A stretch of 64,000 nucleotides of DNA from Nitrososphaerales archaeon (GTDB lineage: Archaea > Thermoproteota > Nitrososphaeria > Nitrososphaerales > CADDZS01): assembly GCA_030041355.1 (NCBI GenBank), contig JASHNZ010000019.1, positions 171,071 to 235,070 on the forward strand, read 5' to 3'. Within the stretch, counting starts at the first letter, position 1; each line of letters opens with the position of its first letter. A program made the position numbers and the translations under genes. Below are positions 34,094-46,398 of this stretch, piece by piece. The notes below the pieces were generated by a model. The model made no database searches. It was not told where the DNA came from and worked only from the letters and a program-made list of their open reading frames with translations.

Positions 34094-35293
34094 CTGACCC
34101 TCAAAGACAAATTCGAAATTATTGGTTACGGAGAGACTCCGGTCAGCCGAGCGAGAGTCGACAAGGGCGAAGTCAAGCTGTCTTGCCAGGAATATTTTGC
34201 CTGGGCTGCCGAGCTAGCTTTGAACGATGCAGGATTGCGAAAAAAGGACTTTGATGGGCAGGGAGCTGCTGTCTTGGGGACGGCGTATCCACATGCGGAA
34301 ATTTGGTCAGCTGAAGTTATACAGGATCTTGGTTTCAATCCTGAACTATTGATCCGTTCTGATCACGGAGGAATGGGGGGAGGCGCTTTGCTCTTTCAGG
34401 CGGGACTTGCAGTTACTAGCGGAGTCGTTGACATGGTTTTGTGCGTCGGCGCCGACACGCCCATGAATATAACCACCCCAGGAGCAGTCAGAACTTGGAG
34501 ATACGAGGCTGAATTTCAAAAGCCGTTCGGAATGATGGGGCCCAATAGTCAGTTTGCTTTTATTTTGAGGAGACACATACACCAATACGGAACGAAATTC
34601 GAGCAACTCGGAAAAGTAGCCATAGTGCAGCGGGATCACGCTATCAGGAATCCGCAGGGCTATCTCAAACAGCCATTAACTATGGAACAATACCTATCCT
34701 CGCGAATGATCGCTGACCCCATCAGAATGTTTGACGCCTGCATTCCAGTGAACGGAGGCCTCGCGTTCATTGTGGCGTCGACTGAAAAAGCTCGCCAGCT
34801 CTCAAACAAGGAGAAACGTGTGAAAATTCTTGGAATCGCAGAGTCTGACAATTTTCTAGTTGGGACCAGGCAAAGACCAGACATGACTTTCACTGGAATT
34901 TTTGATTCTTCCAAGAAGGCGTTTGAAATGAGCGGAACCAAACACGAAGAGATCGATTTTGTTCAGATGTACGATGATTATACTATTGCCGTGATTATGC
35001 AGATAGAGGACTCAGGATTTTGCGAAAAAGGCTCCGGGGGAAAATTCATCGAAGAGCATGACATTTCCTTCAAGGGAGATTTTCCAGTCAACACAGGAGG
35101 AGGACAACTGTCGTCGGGCCAGCCTTCAATGGCTGGAGGCATGATTCCTCTCGTTGAAAGCGTGAGGCAGCTTCGGGGAGAGGGAGGAGAAAGGCAGGTT
35201 CAAGACGCTGCACTAGGTTTAGCGACAGGCATAGGCGCCATTGGCTATGGAACCAGTCTTGCGAACAGTATGACCATCATACTCGGCCGCTAA
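34094..35293 (+). CDS. Thiolase-like lipid-transfer/aldolase-type protein with CTG start
   Basis: SCP-x/Ltp-type thiolase-fold protein, 399 aa. The first NTG other than CTG is a TTG at 34220, but the upstream frame encodes the proper N-terminus (TLKDKFEIIGYGETPVSRAR), so the start is most likely CTG at 34094, with GGTGAT six bases before it. The C-terminal part (QMYDDYTIAVIMQIEDSGFCEKG...GDFPVNTGGGQLSSGQPS) is classic. The usual nucleophilic Cys is missing (SDHGGMGGGALLF instead of a CxSG motif), so it is not an ordinary thiolase. With the DUF35 gene 17 bases downstream it resembles Ltp2-DUF35 retro-aldolases. The reaction is inference. Confidence 0.88.
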   Translation: MTLKDKFEIIGYGETPVSRARVDKGEVKLSCQEYFAWAAELALNDAGLRKKDFDGQGAAVLGTAYPHAEIWSAEVIQDLGFNPELLIRSDHGGMGGGALLFQAGLAVTSGVVDMVLCVGADTPMNITTPGAVRTWRYEAEFQKPFGMMGPNSQFAFILRRHIHQYGTKFEQLGKVAIVQRDHAIRNPQGYLKQPLTMEQYLSSRMIADPIRMFDACIPVNGGLAFIVASTEKARQLSNKEKRVKILGIAESDNFLVGTRQRPDMTFTGIFDSSKKAFEMSGTKHEEIDFVQMYDDYTIAVIMQIEDSGFCEKGSGGKFIEEHDISFKGDFPVNTGGGQLSSGQPSMAGGMIPLVESVRQLRGEGGERQVQDAALGLATGIGAIGYGTSLANSMTIILGR

Positions 35294-35310
35294 AAGAGTG
35301 GGATCGAAAA

Positions 35311-35742
35311 TTGTCCCAGAGCCAAGGAACGTCCTACGCAAAAACTCTTCCTGAACCTACTGCGCTCACAAAGCCTTTCTGGGATTATTGCAAAGCACAC
35401 GAGCTAAGGATGCAGTTTTGCACCAAATGCTCTGAGTGGATCTGGTATCCAAAGGCGCGGTGCCCGAGTTGTGGAACAAGAGATAAGATCGAGTGGCGCA
35501 AAGTTTCAGGCAACGGTACAGTGTACTCTTATACCGTAATTAGGCAAGTGATTGACAATTCGCCGGCATTTCAAAATGATCTTCCGTTCGTAATCGGGCT
35601 GGTCGAATTGGAGGAAGGCCCGAGAATTTATTCCAACATAACAGGCACATCTACTGACGATGTAAAGATCGGGGATGGAGTGACGGTTTATTTTGAGGAC
35701 GCAACGCCTGAATTCTCCCTTCCCAAATTTAGGAGAGTTTAG
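35311..35742 (+). CDS. DUF35 zinc-ribbon/OB-fold acyl-CoA-binding protein
   Basis: 143 residues. The N-terminal helix (ALTKPFWDYCKAHELRMQFC) leads into a rubredoxin-like zinc ribbon (CTKCSEWIWYPKARCPSCG), then an OB fold (GTVYSYTVIRQ...LPFVIGLVELEEGPRIYSNI). DUF35 proteins pair with thiolase-like enzymes and help bind CoA thioesters. TTG at 35311, 17 bases after the thiolase-like stop, indicates one operon and one complex. Its stop overlaps that of the convergent dehydrogenase by 4 bases. Confidence 0.92.
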   Translation: MSQSQGTSYAKTLPEPTALTKPFWDYCKAHELRMQFCTKCSEWIWYPKARCPSCGTRDKIEWRKVSGNGTVYSYTVIRQVIDNSPAFQNDLPFVIGLVELEEGPRIYSNITGTSTDDVKIGDGVTVYFEDATPEFSLPKFRRV

Positions 35743-36749
35743 TACCCGGCATTCTTGTCCACCAGATCCATCAGATTTTCCCCTTTTTCGTAGCGCTTTA
35801 GGTTCTCTCTGAAAATCTCCAGGCCTTGTTGAAAATAACCTGCGCTCCACCCTGAGATGTGTGGTGAAACAATTACGTTCTCCATTTCCCAAAGAGGAGA
35901 ATCCCTGGAAAGTGGCTCTTCCTCAAAGACATCCAGCCCTGCACCGGCGAGCTTGCCCGTTCTCAGAGCGTCAATCAGATCCTTCTCGACAACGGTCTTG
36001 CCTCTGCCCACATTCACGAAAATAGAGCCCTTCTTGGCTTTTGAAAATATACGCGCATTGAAGATCCCGAGAGTCTCGGCAGTCAGTGGTAATGTATTCA
36101 CAATTACGTCGCTCCTCGATACGATGTTAGCAAGTTCCTCGTTGCCATAGATCTCGTCAACGTAGTTTGAATACTCCGGATCTTTTGGCTTTTTGGCCGG
36201 AACACGCTTGACTCCAATAGTTTTCATTCCAAACGCCTTTGCCTTCTTAGTGGTCATGAGACCGATACTACCCAGTCCGACGAGTGCCATGGTTTTGTCA
36301 GAGAGGACTTCCATCTTCGGTCTCCCCATTTCTCGCAGCCCAACCCATCGTCTTTCCTCCTGATTCATAATTGCTGTCTTTAATCCCCTCGTGAGAGTGA
36401 GAATCAATGCAAAGATGTGCTCTGAGATCGGCACCGCATGAATTCCGGACACGTTTGTGAGGAGGAGGTTTTTGTTGTTCTTGACAGAGTCAATCTCTAG
36501 ATAGTCCTCGACCCCGGCGGTGAAGACCTGAAGCCACTTGCAATTAGTAGCGGAGGAAATTACATCACGGCTAGGTCCAAGCATGACAATGATCTCGGCT
36601 TTTCGAGCGAGTAATAGTGCCTCATCCTTGGAAGCACTCTTCCTAAAATCGAATTGAGGGAATTCCTGGCTTAGGTTTCGAAGAGCTTCATCGGGAATAA
36701 AATTGACAGTAGATAGAACTAGTCTTTTCTCCTCCGGCAACGAAAGCAA
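35739..36749 (-). CDS. D-isomer-specific 2-hydroxyacid dehydrogenase
   Basis: 336 residues, NAD(P)-dependent. The Rossmann motif GLGSIGLMTTKKAKAFG is at about 153-170; the catalytic Arg lies in NVGRGKTV, the Glu in DVFEEEPL and the His in SPHISGW. Probably reduces a 2-oxoacid or oxidises a D-2-hydroxyacid (glyoxylate/hydroxypyruvate-reductase-like group); substrate not determined. TTG start at 36749. Convergent with the thiolase-like/DUF35 pair. Confidence 0.92.
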   Translation of the reverse strand: MLSLPEEKRLVLSTVNFIPDEALRNLSQEFPQFDFRKSASKDEALLLARKAEIIVMLGPSRDVISSATNCKWLQVFTAGVEDYLEIDSVKNNKNLLLTNVSGIHAVPISEHIFALILTLTRGLKTAIMNQEERRWVGLREMGRPKMEVLSDKTMALVGLGSIGLMTTKKAKAFGMKTIGVKRVPAKKPKDPEYSNYVDEIYGNEELANIVSRSDVIVNTLPLTAETLGIFNARIFSKAKKGSIFVNVGRGKTVVEKDLIDALRTGKLAGAGLDVFEEEPLSRDSPLWEMENVIVSPHISGWSAGYFQQGLEIFRENLKRYEKGENLMDLVDKNAGY

Positions 36750-36958
36750 GATCTCCGAGTCCGAAAAAAAGGATTGCTAGACCCGAATGACGGATTTCAG
36801 CTTAATATGGGCCCGCCTATCGTTTACCAGTTATCCGCCTCCGGCAAATACAACATCATTGCCTCGGCTAAAGCAGAGAGAACATCACGTTTAGAGAATT
36901 CAGGCACACATTGAATAGTTAGAAGGTTTGCAAACGTTTTTTTCCTACCAGTAGAACA

Positions 36959-38110
36959 GTGTTGCTTAATTTGGGAGATACCCCAATTCACACACGGCCT
37001 CGAGAAAGGACCTACTCTGGCCTCGATGAAGAGAACCAGAGATTATTCAGTGAACTTTCCATAGATGACTGGCTCGCAAAGTTTGGACGAATCTATGGCA
37101 AGCGACACGACAAGCATACAACAGAATATATGATCTCAAGATTAGTCGAGGAAGTTGCCGAGCTAGTGAATCCGATGGATTCCCAAGACAAATCTCGAAT
37201 TGCTCCGAATTTGGCCGACGTCTTCTCTTGGACATGTTCCCTTGCGTTCAAGCTCGACATCGATCTTTCATCACTTGCTTGGCAGAAGTATGGAAAGCAT
37301 GCGCCCCATCCTTCATGGTCTCAGCCCAATCAACCGTCTCTTCAAGAGTTTTCGATGCCACAGACGTTGAGGGACTGGCAGGAACTGATTTCGAAAGTAT
37401 ACCAAGAAGAGAATCTCAGACTCTCTCCCACAAACTCTCTTGTGGCGATGATGAAGGACGTGGGAGATCTTGCGATGCTGAACAGAAAAAGAGCTCCTAT
37501 TGATCAAATCACTTCAAAACTGGCTGCTATCTTTGCATGGACACTCACAATCGCCCAGCTACTGCAACTCGACCTAGCTACAATAGTACAAGAAAAGTAC
37601 GATGATCACTGCCCCATGTGCGGCCAACAAATCTGTGATACGGATGTTTGCCATCCCTTCAAGACGATGTACGTTTCTTTCTCAAGCCAGACATCTGATG
37701 AAGAAAAATATGTCATCCTGGACTCTGCCGCCAATTTTGGTTTTAGGACGCTCGTAAATTCTGCAGTAGCGATCGAGAGCACTCGCGACATGTCGGCTTC
37801 ACTTGATCTAATAAGCAAGAGTGACGCTGCCTGCATACTTCTTCACCCCGACGCATCAAGAAACGCTGACTACGGACAGGCCTTTGAGACACTAGCCTGC
37901 TATTCCATGCTTTCTAAGGGCAATGTGTGGGTTTTCGGAAAGGCCGAAACAATAGGCCTTGCAGAATATTTGGAAAGTACTTTCGCTGATGAGAAAATTC
38001 AAGTTATTGCCTATCACGATGCGAACAATCTCAAGGGCTTGTTTGAGAATTGCTTGCAAACCCTCCGATTGAAGAGATCGAGAATTGCTGAGGGAGAACA
38101 GATTATTTGA
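36959..38110 (+). CDS. Tandem MazG-like domains fused to a deoxyribosyltransferase-like domain
   Basis: 383 residues with an unusual layout. Residues about 35-120 form a MazG-type all-alpha pyrophosphatase half (RLVEEVAELV and NLADVFSW, with acidic residues of the metal site). Residues about 140-225 repeat the pattern in decayed form (MMKDVGDLA; KLAAIFAW), ending at a CPMCGQQIC zinc-ribbon-like pair. The last 140 residues (MYVSFSSQTSDEEKY...ISKSDAACILLHPDASRNADYGQAFETLAC...GNVWVFGK) look like a nucleoside deoxyribosyltransferase/TIR-like alpha-beta fold. Suggests nucleotide sanitation; pyrE follows 61 bases later. GTG start. The C-terminal assignment is tentative. Confidence 0.75.
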   Translation: MLLNLGDTPIHTRPRERTYSGLDEENQRLFSELSIDDWLAKFGRIYGKRHDKHTTEYMISRLVEEVAELVNPMDSQDKSRIAPNLADVFSWTCSLAFKLDIDLSSLAWQKYGKHAPHPSWSQPNQPSLQEFSMPQTLRDWQELISKVYQEENLRLSPTNSLVAMMKDVGDLAMLNRKRAPIDQITSKLAAIFAWTLTIAQLLQLDLATIVQEKYDDHCPMCGQQICDTDVCHPFKTMYVSFSSQTSDEEKYVILDSAANFGFRTLVNSAVAIESTRDMSASLDLISKSDAACILLHPDASRNADYGQAFETLACYSMLSKGNVWVFGKAETIGLAEYLESTFADEKIQVIAYHDANNLKGLFENCLQTLRLKRSRIAEGEQII

Positions 38111-38171
38111 AAAGTAACTCATTCTTCAAGCAAAGAATATAGTCGCAATTAGGAAAGAAACCGAGAGGCTA

Positions 38172-38744
38172 ATGCAAAATCCAGATGCTCATCTCAAAGC
38201 GGAGAAAGAGGAGCTTAGGAAATTAATCGTTTCACGCTGCATCGAAATCAAAAAGGAAGGTTTTACGCTTGCTTCAGGAAAAGTAAGTAATCTCTACATT
38301 GATATGAGGCGTCTCACCCAGGATCCTCTTGGAATCAACTTAATCGGAAGACTTGTTCTGGATAAGATCTATGAGCTGGCTCCAGACGCTGACTGCATAG
38401 GAGGCTTAGAGACAGGCTCGATTCCAATTGCAACATCTGTTTCCCTGCTTAGTCTGAATCAAAAGAAGGAGTTGAAGGCTTTCTGGGTGAGAAAGCATCA
38501 GAAAGATCACGGACTCCAAAATCTCATAGAAGGAAATCTGAACAAGGGAAACAATGTAGTTATCATCGATGATACGATCACCACAGGGGGAAGCTCTTTG
38601 ATCGCGGCAGATGCCGTTCGAGATTTTGGTGCAAGGGTTTTGTATGCTATCGGGATTGTTGATAGAGGAGCCGCAGAAAATTTCCGAAAATCGCAGTTAC
38701 CCTATTTTGCGTTTTACTCCGAATCTGATTTGCAACAGGGATGA
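38172..38744 (+). CDS. pyrE: Orotate phosphoribosyltransferase
   Basis: Makes OMP from orotate and PRPP. SGKVSNLYIDMRRLT near residue 36, GGLETGSIPIA, FWVRKHQKDHG and the PRPP motif VVIIDDTITTGGS (about 127-139) are all present. 190 aa, typical for archaea. ATG at 38172. In line with carA-carB elsewhere in the window, it indicates de novo pyrimidine synthesis. Confidence 0.95.
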   Translation: MQNPDAHLKAEKEELRKLIVSRCIEIKKEGFTLASGKVSNLYIDMRRLTQDPLGINLIGRLVLDKIYELAPDADCIGGLETGSIPIATSVSLLSLNQKKELKAFWVRKHQKDHGLQNLIEGNLNKGNNVVIIDDTITTGGSSLIAADAVRDFGARVLYAIGIVDRGAAENFRKSQLPYFAFYSESDLQQG

Positions 38745-38784
38745 CATCGAGCTCGCTAAGCGGTCTGATGTTGTGCAAGGGAAA

Positions 38785-42161
<3,377 letters not shown>

Positions 42162-42200
42162 TTAAGCGTAAATTTTCTTTAAAAAAAGAAAGATCGACCT

Positions 42201-42758
42201 CTAGTCGATCTTGATGCTTACTCCCTTGGGCTTTGTCGAGCCTTTCAGTTTCAGCTTGACTTCCAAAACTCCGTTGTTATAAGTGGCAGATGCCGTGGAA
42301 GTGTCCACAGGCTGGCTCAGAGGTACAGTTGTATCGTATTTTCTATCTCCCCGCTCTGCTCTTATTGTCAAGGAATTCTCCAAAGCTTCAAGATGGATAT
42401 CCTCTCTTTGAATGCCTGGCATTTCCGCAACGACTTTTAGCTCATTGGTTTTGGCGTCCACTACGGTATCCACGAAGGGCTCGCGAGAACCCACTTGAAG
42501 AGTCCCCCGGTTCGTAGGTTTAACATTTCCAAATTCACGAAGGTGAGGCTTTCCATCAGGACCAACTGTAACAGAGTACCCATAGTAAACTGCCCCTCCA
42601 CCAGGGCCTTGAGAATCCAGTGAGTAGGCTGCCTTGAACATACTCCTGATCATATTATCAATGTCTCCGAAGGTTACTCTAAAGTCGAAAGGATTCCAGA
42701 AGTCATCCTCGTCTTCCCAATCATCTTTATCTTCTCTCCTACCTCTTCTCTCTGACAT
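42201..42758 (-). CDS. Hsp20/alpha-crystallin small heat-shock protein
   Basis: ATP-independent holdase. The acidic N-terminus (DKDDWEDEDDFWNPFDFR) and a Gly-rich stretch precede the alpha-crystallin domain (ELKVVAEMPGIQREDIHLEALENSLTIRAERGDRKYDTTVPL...ATYNNGVLEVKLKLK). It lacks the usual C-terminal IxI; the protein ends KGVSIKID, which may replace it. ATG at 42758 is preferred because GTGAT lies 6-10 bases upstream and a TATA box (TTTTATAATTC) lies near 42801-42813; a GTG at 42785 is in frame but would be at or before the expected transcription start. Confidence 0.9.
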   Translation of the reverse strand: MSERRGRREDKDDWEDEDDFWNPFDFRVTFGDIDNMIRSMFKAAYSLDSQGPGGGAVYYGYSVTVGPDGKPHLREFGNVKPTNRGTLQVGSREPFVDTVVDAKTNELKVVAEMPGIQREDIHLEALENSLTIRAERGDRKYDTTVPLSQPVDTSTASATYNNGVLEVKLKLKGSTKPKGVSIKID

Positions 42759-42921
42759 TTTTTCATCACTCTTAGAGTTACTCACTCTAAGTTAGTAACC
42801 TGAATTATAAAAGCGTTGTGCTCAGATGCAATCATTTGCATCAAGTTGGCTTGTCACACGCATCTAAATTAGATTAGAACATTCAAGGACGGACCGAATC
42901 GCCATTGCCTAGCGGGCAATA

Positions 42922-43059
42922 CTAGAACTGCATAGCCGAGCCCTTGAAGCCACAATCATTGCAGATCATCTTGGCTGACTTCTTTGAAGCTTTAGCCAGG
43001 CCAATATTGTGGCTGTGACATTTCGGGCATTCCCAGTCCCCTGAACTAGTTAGAGGCAT
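42922..43059 (-). CDS. Small zinc-ribbon protein (45 aa)
   Basis: ATG at 43059 encodes MPLTSSGDWECPKCHSHNIG, then LAKASKKSAKMICNDCGFKG and SAMQF. Two CxxC pairs (C11/C14 and C33/C36) form a zinc ribbon with a basic middle. A TATA-like GGATTTATCG lies 30-40 bases upstream. Such tiny zinc ribbons are common in archaea and may bind nucleic acid or partner proteins. It lies between the ArsR-type regulator and Hsp20 on the same strand. Confidence 0.75.
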   Translation of the reverse strand: MPLTSSGDWECPKCHSHNIGLAKASKKSAKMICNDCGFKGSAMQF

Positions 43060-43100
43060 GCTTACATTTGTCCGGTCTAATACGATAAATCCTTTTCATT

Positions 43101-43808
43101 TCACTCTTCGCTCGCTGCTGCAAGATTTTTTGACTGCGGCATACGTTTTCTCAAAAGCTTAAGGGCTTCACTGATCTCCTTTTCCCTCGTATCTAGCATC
43201 GAAGAAAGCTGATCCACATTAGGTTGCTTCTCTCCGCCGATCGTCGAATAAAGGATATGACGGTGAAGTTCCTCCGCAAATGAATCTCTAATTGCCTTGT
43301 GTGCCGCGCGTGTTAAGCGTTGTTTCAACCTCAGAAGAAAGATCTCTGTAGCGAAGGTTTCTTTCAGCGCAAGATTTACTTCTTTCAGGAGATCGTCACT
43401 CTGCTGAAGCAACTCAATTGGCTCTTCTTCTTCCACAACATCTCTCACTTTTTTCGAAAGGGCCTTGAGCTCTTTTTCTTCGACTTGGTCTTCGCGGTCT
43501 AGACGTGGAATGTCTTGAAATACGAATTGTACCGCATCACGAGTGATCCCAACCTCCAAAACACAGGATAGATTCAATTGGAAGTACTTTCGCTTTGGCG
43601 CAGGAAAGCTGCTTTCCTGTTCGTAGGAAGTAATGAAACCATTCCTTTCGAGGATTTCCAAATGCTTTAACACAGCTTGCTGGCTAACCCCCAATTCTTT
43701 GGATAGCTGGATGAAATAGCGCGGTTCGTCAGCCAGGAGCTGAAGAATCCGCCGACGAGTATCGTTCCCCAGAACGTCTAAGAGAACGTCAACATTATTA
43801 AGACTCAA
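43101..43808 (-). CDS. ArsR-type winged-helix regulator with long helical tail
   Basis: 235 residues. Residues 1-80 are a clear ArsR/wHTH domain (VDVLLDVLGNDTRRRILQLLADEPRYFIQLSKELGVSQQAVLKHLEILERNGFI). The remaining two thirds are charged and helical (EEKELKALSKKVRDVVEEEEPIELL...). TTG start at 43808, divergent from the thermosome gene. The location among CDC48, Hsp20 and thermosome, and the domain type shared with the Pyrococcus heat-shock repressor Phr, suggest a heat-shock regulator. Inference from context. Confidence 0.85.
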   Translation of the reverse strand: MSLNNVDVLLDVLGNDTRRRILQLLADEPRYFIQLSKELGVSQQAVLKHLEILERNGFITSYEQESSFPAPKRKYFQLNLSCVLEVGITRDAVQFVFQDIPRLDREDQVEEKELKALSKKVRDVVEEEEPIELLQQSDDLLKEVNLALKETFATEIFLLRLKQRLTRAAHKAIRDSFAEELHRHILYSTIGGEKQPNVDQLSSMLDTREKEISEALKLLRKRMPQSKNLAAASEE

Positions 43809-43864
43809 TGACTTCCTACAACTATACCCTAGAACAAGGTACAGACCTTACTATGTGCCGATAA

Positions 43865-43878
43865 TTTTATATAATTTT
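43865..43878 (+). promoter_or_regulatory. Thermosome promoter (TATA box) and ribosome-binding site
   Basis: TTTTATATAATTTT lies about 55 bases before the thermosome ATG. A GGGTGAG ribosome-binding sequence follows at 43915-43921, ten bases before the ATG. An imperfect inverted repeat (TACC...GGTA, about 43826-43842) lies between this promoter and the divergent regulator. Confidence 0.65.
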
Positions 43879-43930
43879 CGGCTACGGTTAGTGTCTCGAG
43901 GTTAGTATCCTTCAGGGTGAGTGAAAAAAC

Positions 43931-45586
43931 ATGAGTCAAATAACAACACAAGGTGGAACGCCAGTTCTAGTTTTGAAAGAAGGAGCTTCCGAAAACAAAG
44001 GAAGAGATGCGCAACGAAACAACATCTTCGCCGCCAAGTTGATCGCCGAGATTGTAAAGACGGCGCTTGGTCCGCGTGGAATGGACAAAATGCTAGTCGA
44101 TACTTTGGGTGACGTTACGATCACAAATGATGGAGCGACGATACTCAAAGAAATCGATGTTCAGCATCCTGCGGCGAAAATGATTGTGGAAATAGCGAAG
44201 ACAACGGATAATGAGGTGGGAGACGGTACTACTTCTGCCGCCGTTCTTGCCGGAGCACTACTTGAGAACGCGGAAGAGTTGATTCGCGACGATGTTCACC
44301 CTACAATAATCGTAGACGGTTATCGAAAAGCTGCGAACAAGGCTCTTCAAATTCTCGACAAGATTTCGATCAAGGTCCCCCCGACAGACAGGAAATGGTT
44401 AATCAAAATAGCTAAGACCAGCATGGCTTCTAAGCTGATCAGCAAGGAATCAGATCAGCTTTCAGGGCTTGCCGTCGATGCGCTGCTTGCAGTTGCCGAC
44501 AAAGTTGGCGAAGAGTACAGAGTGGACATCGATGACGTGAAAGTCGAAAAGAAACCCGGAAGCAGTCTAAAAGAGACCCAGCTGATCAAGGGAATCGTTC
44601 TTGACAAAGAAGTCGTCCATGCGGGAATGCCAAAGAGAGTTGAATCAGCAAAGATCGCCTTGCTAAACTCACCACTCGAGATCGAAAAGACAGAGTTTGA
44701 CGCAAAAATCAACATCAGCGATCCCCACCAAATTAAGCAGTTCTTAGATGAGGAAAACACCATGCTGAAAAGTATGGTAGATAAGATCGTGGGGTGCGGA
44801 GCTAACGTTGTAATTTGTCAGAAAGGAATTGATGACATTGCCCAACACTACCTTGCGAAGAACGGAATTCTAGCAGTCAGACGAGTCAAGGAGTCAGATA
44901 TGACTAAACTCTCAAAAGCCACTGGTGCAAGAGTTGTGACCAACCTCGACGATCTGACCGAGAAAGACCTTGGCAAGGCTCAAGTCGTCGAAGAGCGCAA
45001 AGTCGAGGAAGACAAATGGGTCTTTGTGGAAGGAGCGAAGAATCCAAAGGCCACTACAATCTTGGTTCGAGGAGGAACACAACGCGTCACCGATGAAGCG
45101 GAGCGTAGTATGCATGATGCCCTCATGGTCGTCAAAGATGTCATAGAGCACCCCTCAGTGGTTGTCGGGGGAGGAGCTCCAGAGGAAGAAATGGCATGCG
45201 AGTTGCGTGTGTGGGCAAACTCTCTATCTGGCAGAGAACAGCTTGCAGTGCAAAAGTATGCTGACGCGTTAGAGTCAATCCCGCTAACTCTTGCTGAGAA
45301 CGCCGGGATGGATCCTATCGACACCCAAGTGGAATTGCGCGCAAAGCACGGGGCAGGCAAGAAGTGGTGCGGCGTAAATGTCTTGGCCGGAAAGGTATCG
45401 GATTTAGAGTCGGAGGAGATATACGATCCTTCGGCTGTTAAGGAACAAATCCTGAAGTCATCAACAGAGGCGGCAAGTATGATTCTGCGCATCGATGATG
45501 TCATTGCGGCTGGAAGATCTAAAGGTCCTCCAATGCCACCTGGTGGAGCCGGCGGAGCAGGCGGCATGGGCGGCATGGAAGACTAG
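43931..45586 (+). CDS. Thermosome (group II chaperonin) subunit
   Basis: 551-residue CCT/TCP-1-like chaperonin that folds proteins in a double-ring complex. ATPase motifs [32 protein letters not shown] and [16 protein letters not shown], the apical domain, and [16 protein letters not shown] are standard. The C-terminus is a Gly/Met tail ([11 protein letters not shown]). ATG at 43931 after a good ribosome-binding site. Divergent from a candidate heat-shock regulator and followed by a strong hairpin. Confidence 0.97.
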   Translation: MSQITTQGGTPVLVLKEGASENKGRDAQRNNIFAAKLIAEIVKTALGPRGMDKMLVDTLGDVTITNDGATILKEIDVQHPAAKMIVEIAKTTDNEVGDGTTSAAVLAGALLENAEELIRDDVHPTIIVDGYRKAANKALQILDKISIKVPPTDRKWLIKIAKTSMASKLISKESDQLSGLAVDALLAVADKVGEEYRVDIDDVKVEKKPGSSLKETQLIKGIVLDKEVVHAGMPKRVESAKIALLNSPLEIEKTEFDAKINISDPHQIKQFLDEENTMLKSMVDKIVGCGANVVICQKGIDDIAQHYLAKNGILAVRRVKESDMTKLSKATGARVVTNLDDLTEKDLGKAQVVEERKVEEDKWVFVEGAKNPKATTILVRGGTQRVTDEAERSMHDALMVVKDVIEHPSVVVGGGAPEEEMACELRVWANSLSGREQLAVQKYADALESIPLTLAENAGMDPIDTQVELRAKHGAGKKWCGVNVLAGKVSDLESEEIYDPSAVKEQILKSSTEAASMILRIDDVIAAGRSKGPPMPPGGAGGAGGMGGMED

Positions 45587-45610
45587 AACCTGTTCTTCCT
45601 TCAATAGACA

Positions 45611-45633
45611 GAGTTCAGCTTGTTGCTGAACTC
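45611..45633 (+). terminator. Terminator-like hairpin after the thermosome gene
   Basis: GAGTTCAGC (45611-45619) and GCTGAACTC (45625-45633) pair over 9 bp with a 5-base loop, followed within 10 bases by a T-rich run. It is 25 bases after the thermosome stop. Strong stem-loops are not required for archaeal termination, so it may also protect the mRNA 3' end. Confidence 0.6.
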
Positions 45634-45712
45634 TTTCACAATTTTTGCCTTCGAACTTTCTTTCGATTCTCACGTTTGTATTACGATCTTATTGTGCACT
45701 AAACTTATCCTA

Positions 45713-46315
45713 TCAGTCCTTAGAACTGCTTCTATAATTGCTCCTGACTCCACTGCTTGCGGCAAGCAAATCGCTAGGAGTGATTATGCCCACGATTTTC
45801 CCTCTTCTCGCCGTGAGGATTGCTTGTGAATGCTGTAGGAGCATAGCAACTGCAGTAACTGGTATTGTTTCATCGACGACCGGGAACTGCTGCTCCATTA
45901 CCTCAATTACAGGTCTATCATAGAAGGCCTTAGGATCATTGGCACTCAAAGATGCATTAACGATCTGGCGCTCCGATATACTTCCTACGCAAATCTCTTC
46001 TTTATCATCACGAATTGGGAGTTGAGAGAAGCCATATTGCTTCATCTTCTCGGCGGCGTCCCTCACTTTGTCGCTTCGCTTGATCCAGACCAGATCTTTC
46101 TTTTCAATGTCTTTTGCAAGGCCCGTCCTAGGCTGCTCAGCTCGGTCGAGAAATTCGAAGATTTTCCTCACTACATCGTATGACGGATGAACTCTGCTGC
46201 TTTCTATTTTTGCAATCAGGGATTGGCTAGTTCCTACAGAGCTTGCTAGTTTTTTTTGACTTATGCCCAGTGCTAGTCTTCTTTTCTTTATTTCGTTAAT
46301 TGGTGGGAGAAGCAA
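45713..46315 (-). CDS. XRE-type HTH protein with CBS domains
   Basis: 200 residues. Residues about 5-60 are an XRE/Cro HTH (IKKRRLALGISQKKLASSVGTSQSLIAKIESSRVHPSYDVVRKI). Two CBS units follow (KDLVWIKRSDKVRDAAEKMKQYGFSQLPI... and PVIEVMEQQFPVVDETIPVTAVAMLLQHSQAILTARRGKIVGIITPSDLL). CBS pairs bind adenosyl ligands, so it is a likely metabolite- or energy-sensing transcription regulator, a type common in archaea. TTG start at 46315. Confidence 0.9.
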   Translation of the reverse strand: MLLPPINEIKKRRLALGISQKKLASSVGTSQSLIAKIESSRVHPSYDVVRKIFEFLDRAEQPRTGLAKDIEKKDLVWIKRSDKVRDAAEKMKQYGFSQLPIRDDKEEICVGSISERQIVNASLSANDPKAFYDRPVIEVMEQQFPVVDETIPVTAVAMLLQHSQAILTARRGKIVGIITPSDLLAASSGVRSNYRSSSKD

Positions 46316-46398
46316 ACTTTACGTTTACCCATAACTATTGAATTCTGATTGGAATCGGTATTCCTATTAGGATTTTAGCATAGTTTCTCTTTTTGTCA

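Noticed and set aside
38611..38784. Longer N-terminus for DNA polymerase IV
   Set aside because: The upstream part lies inside pyrE in another frame; the Dpo4-like start is the ATG at 38785.
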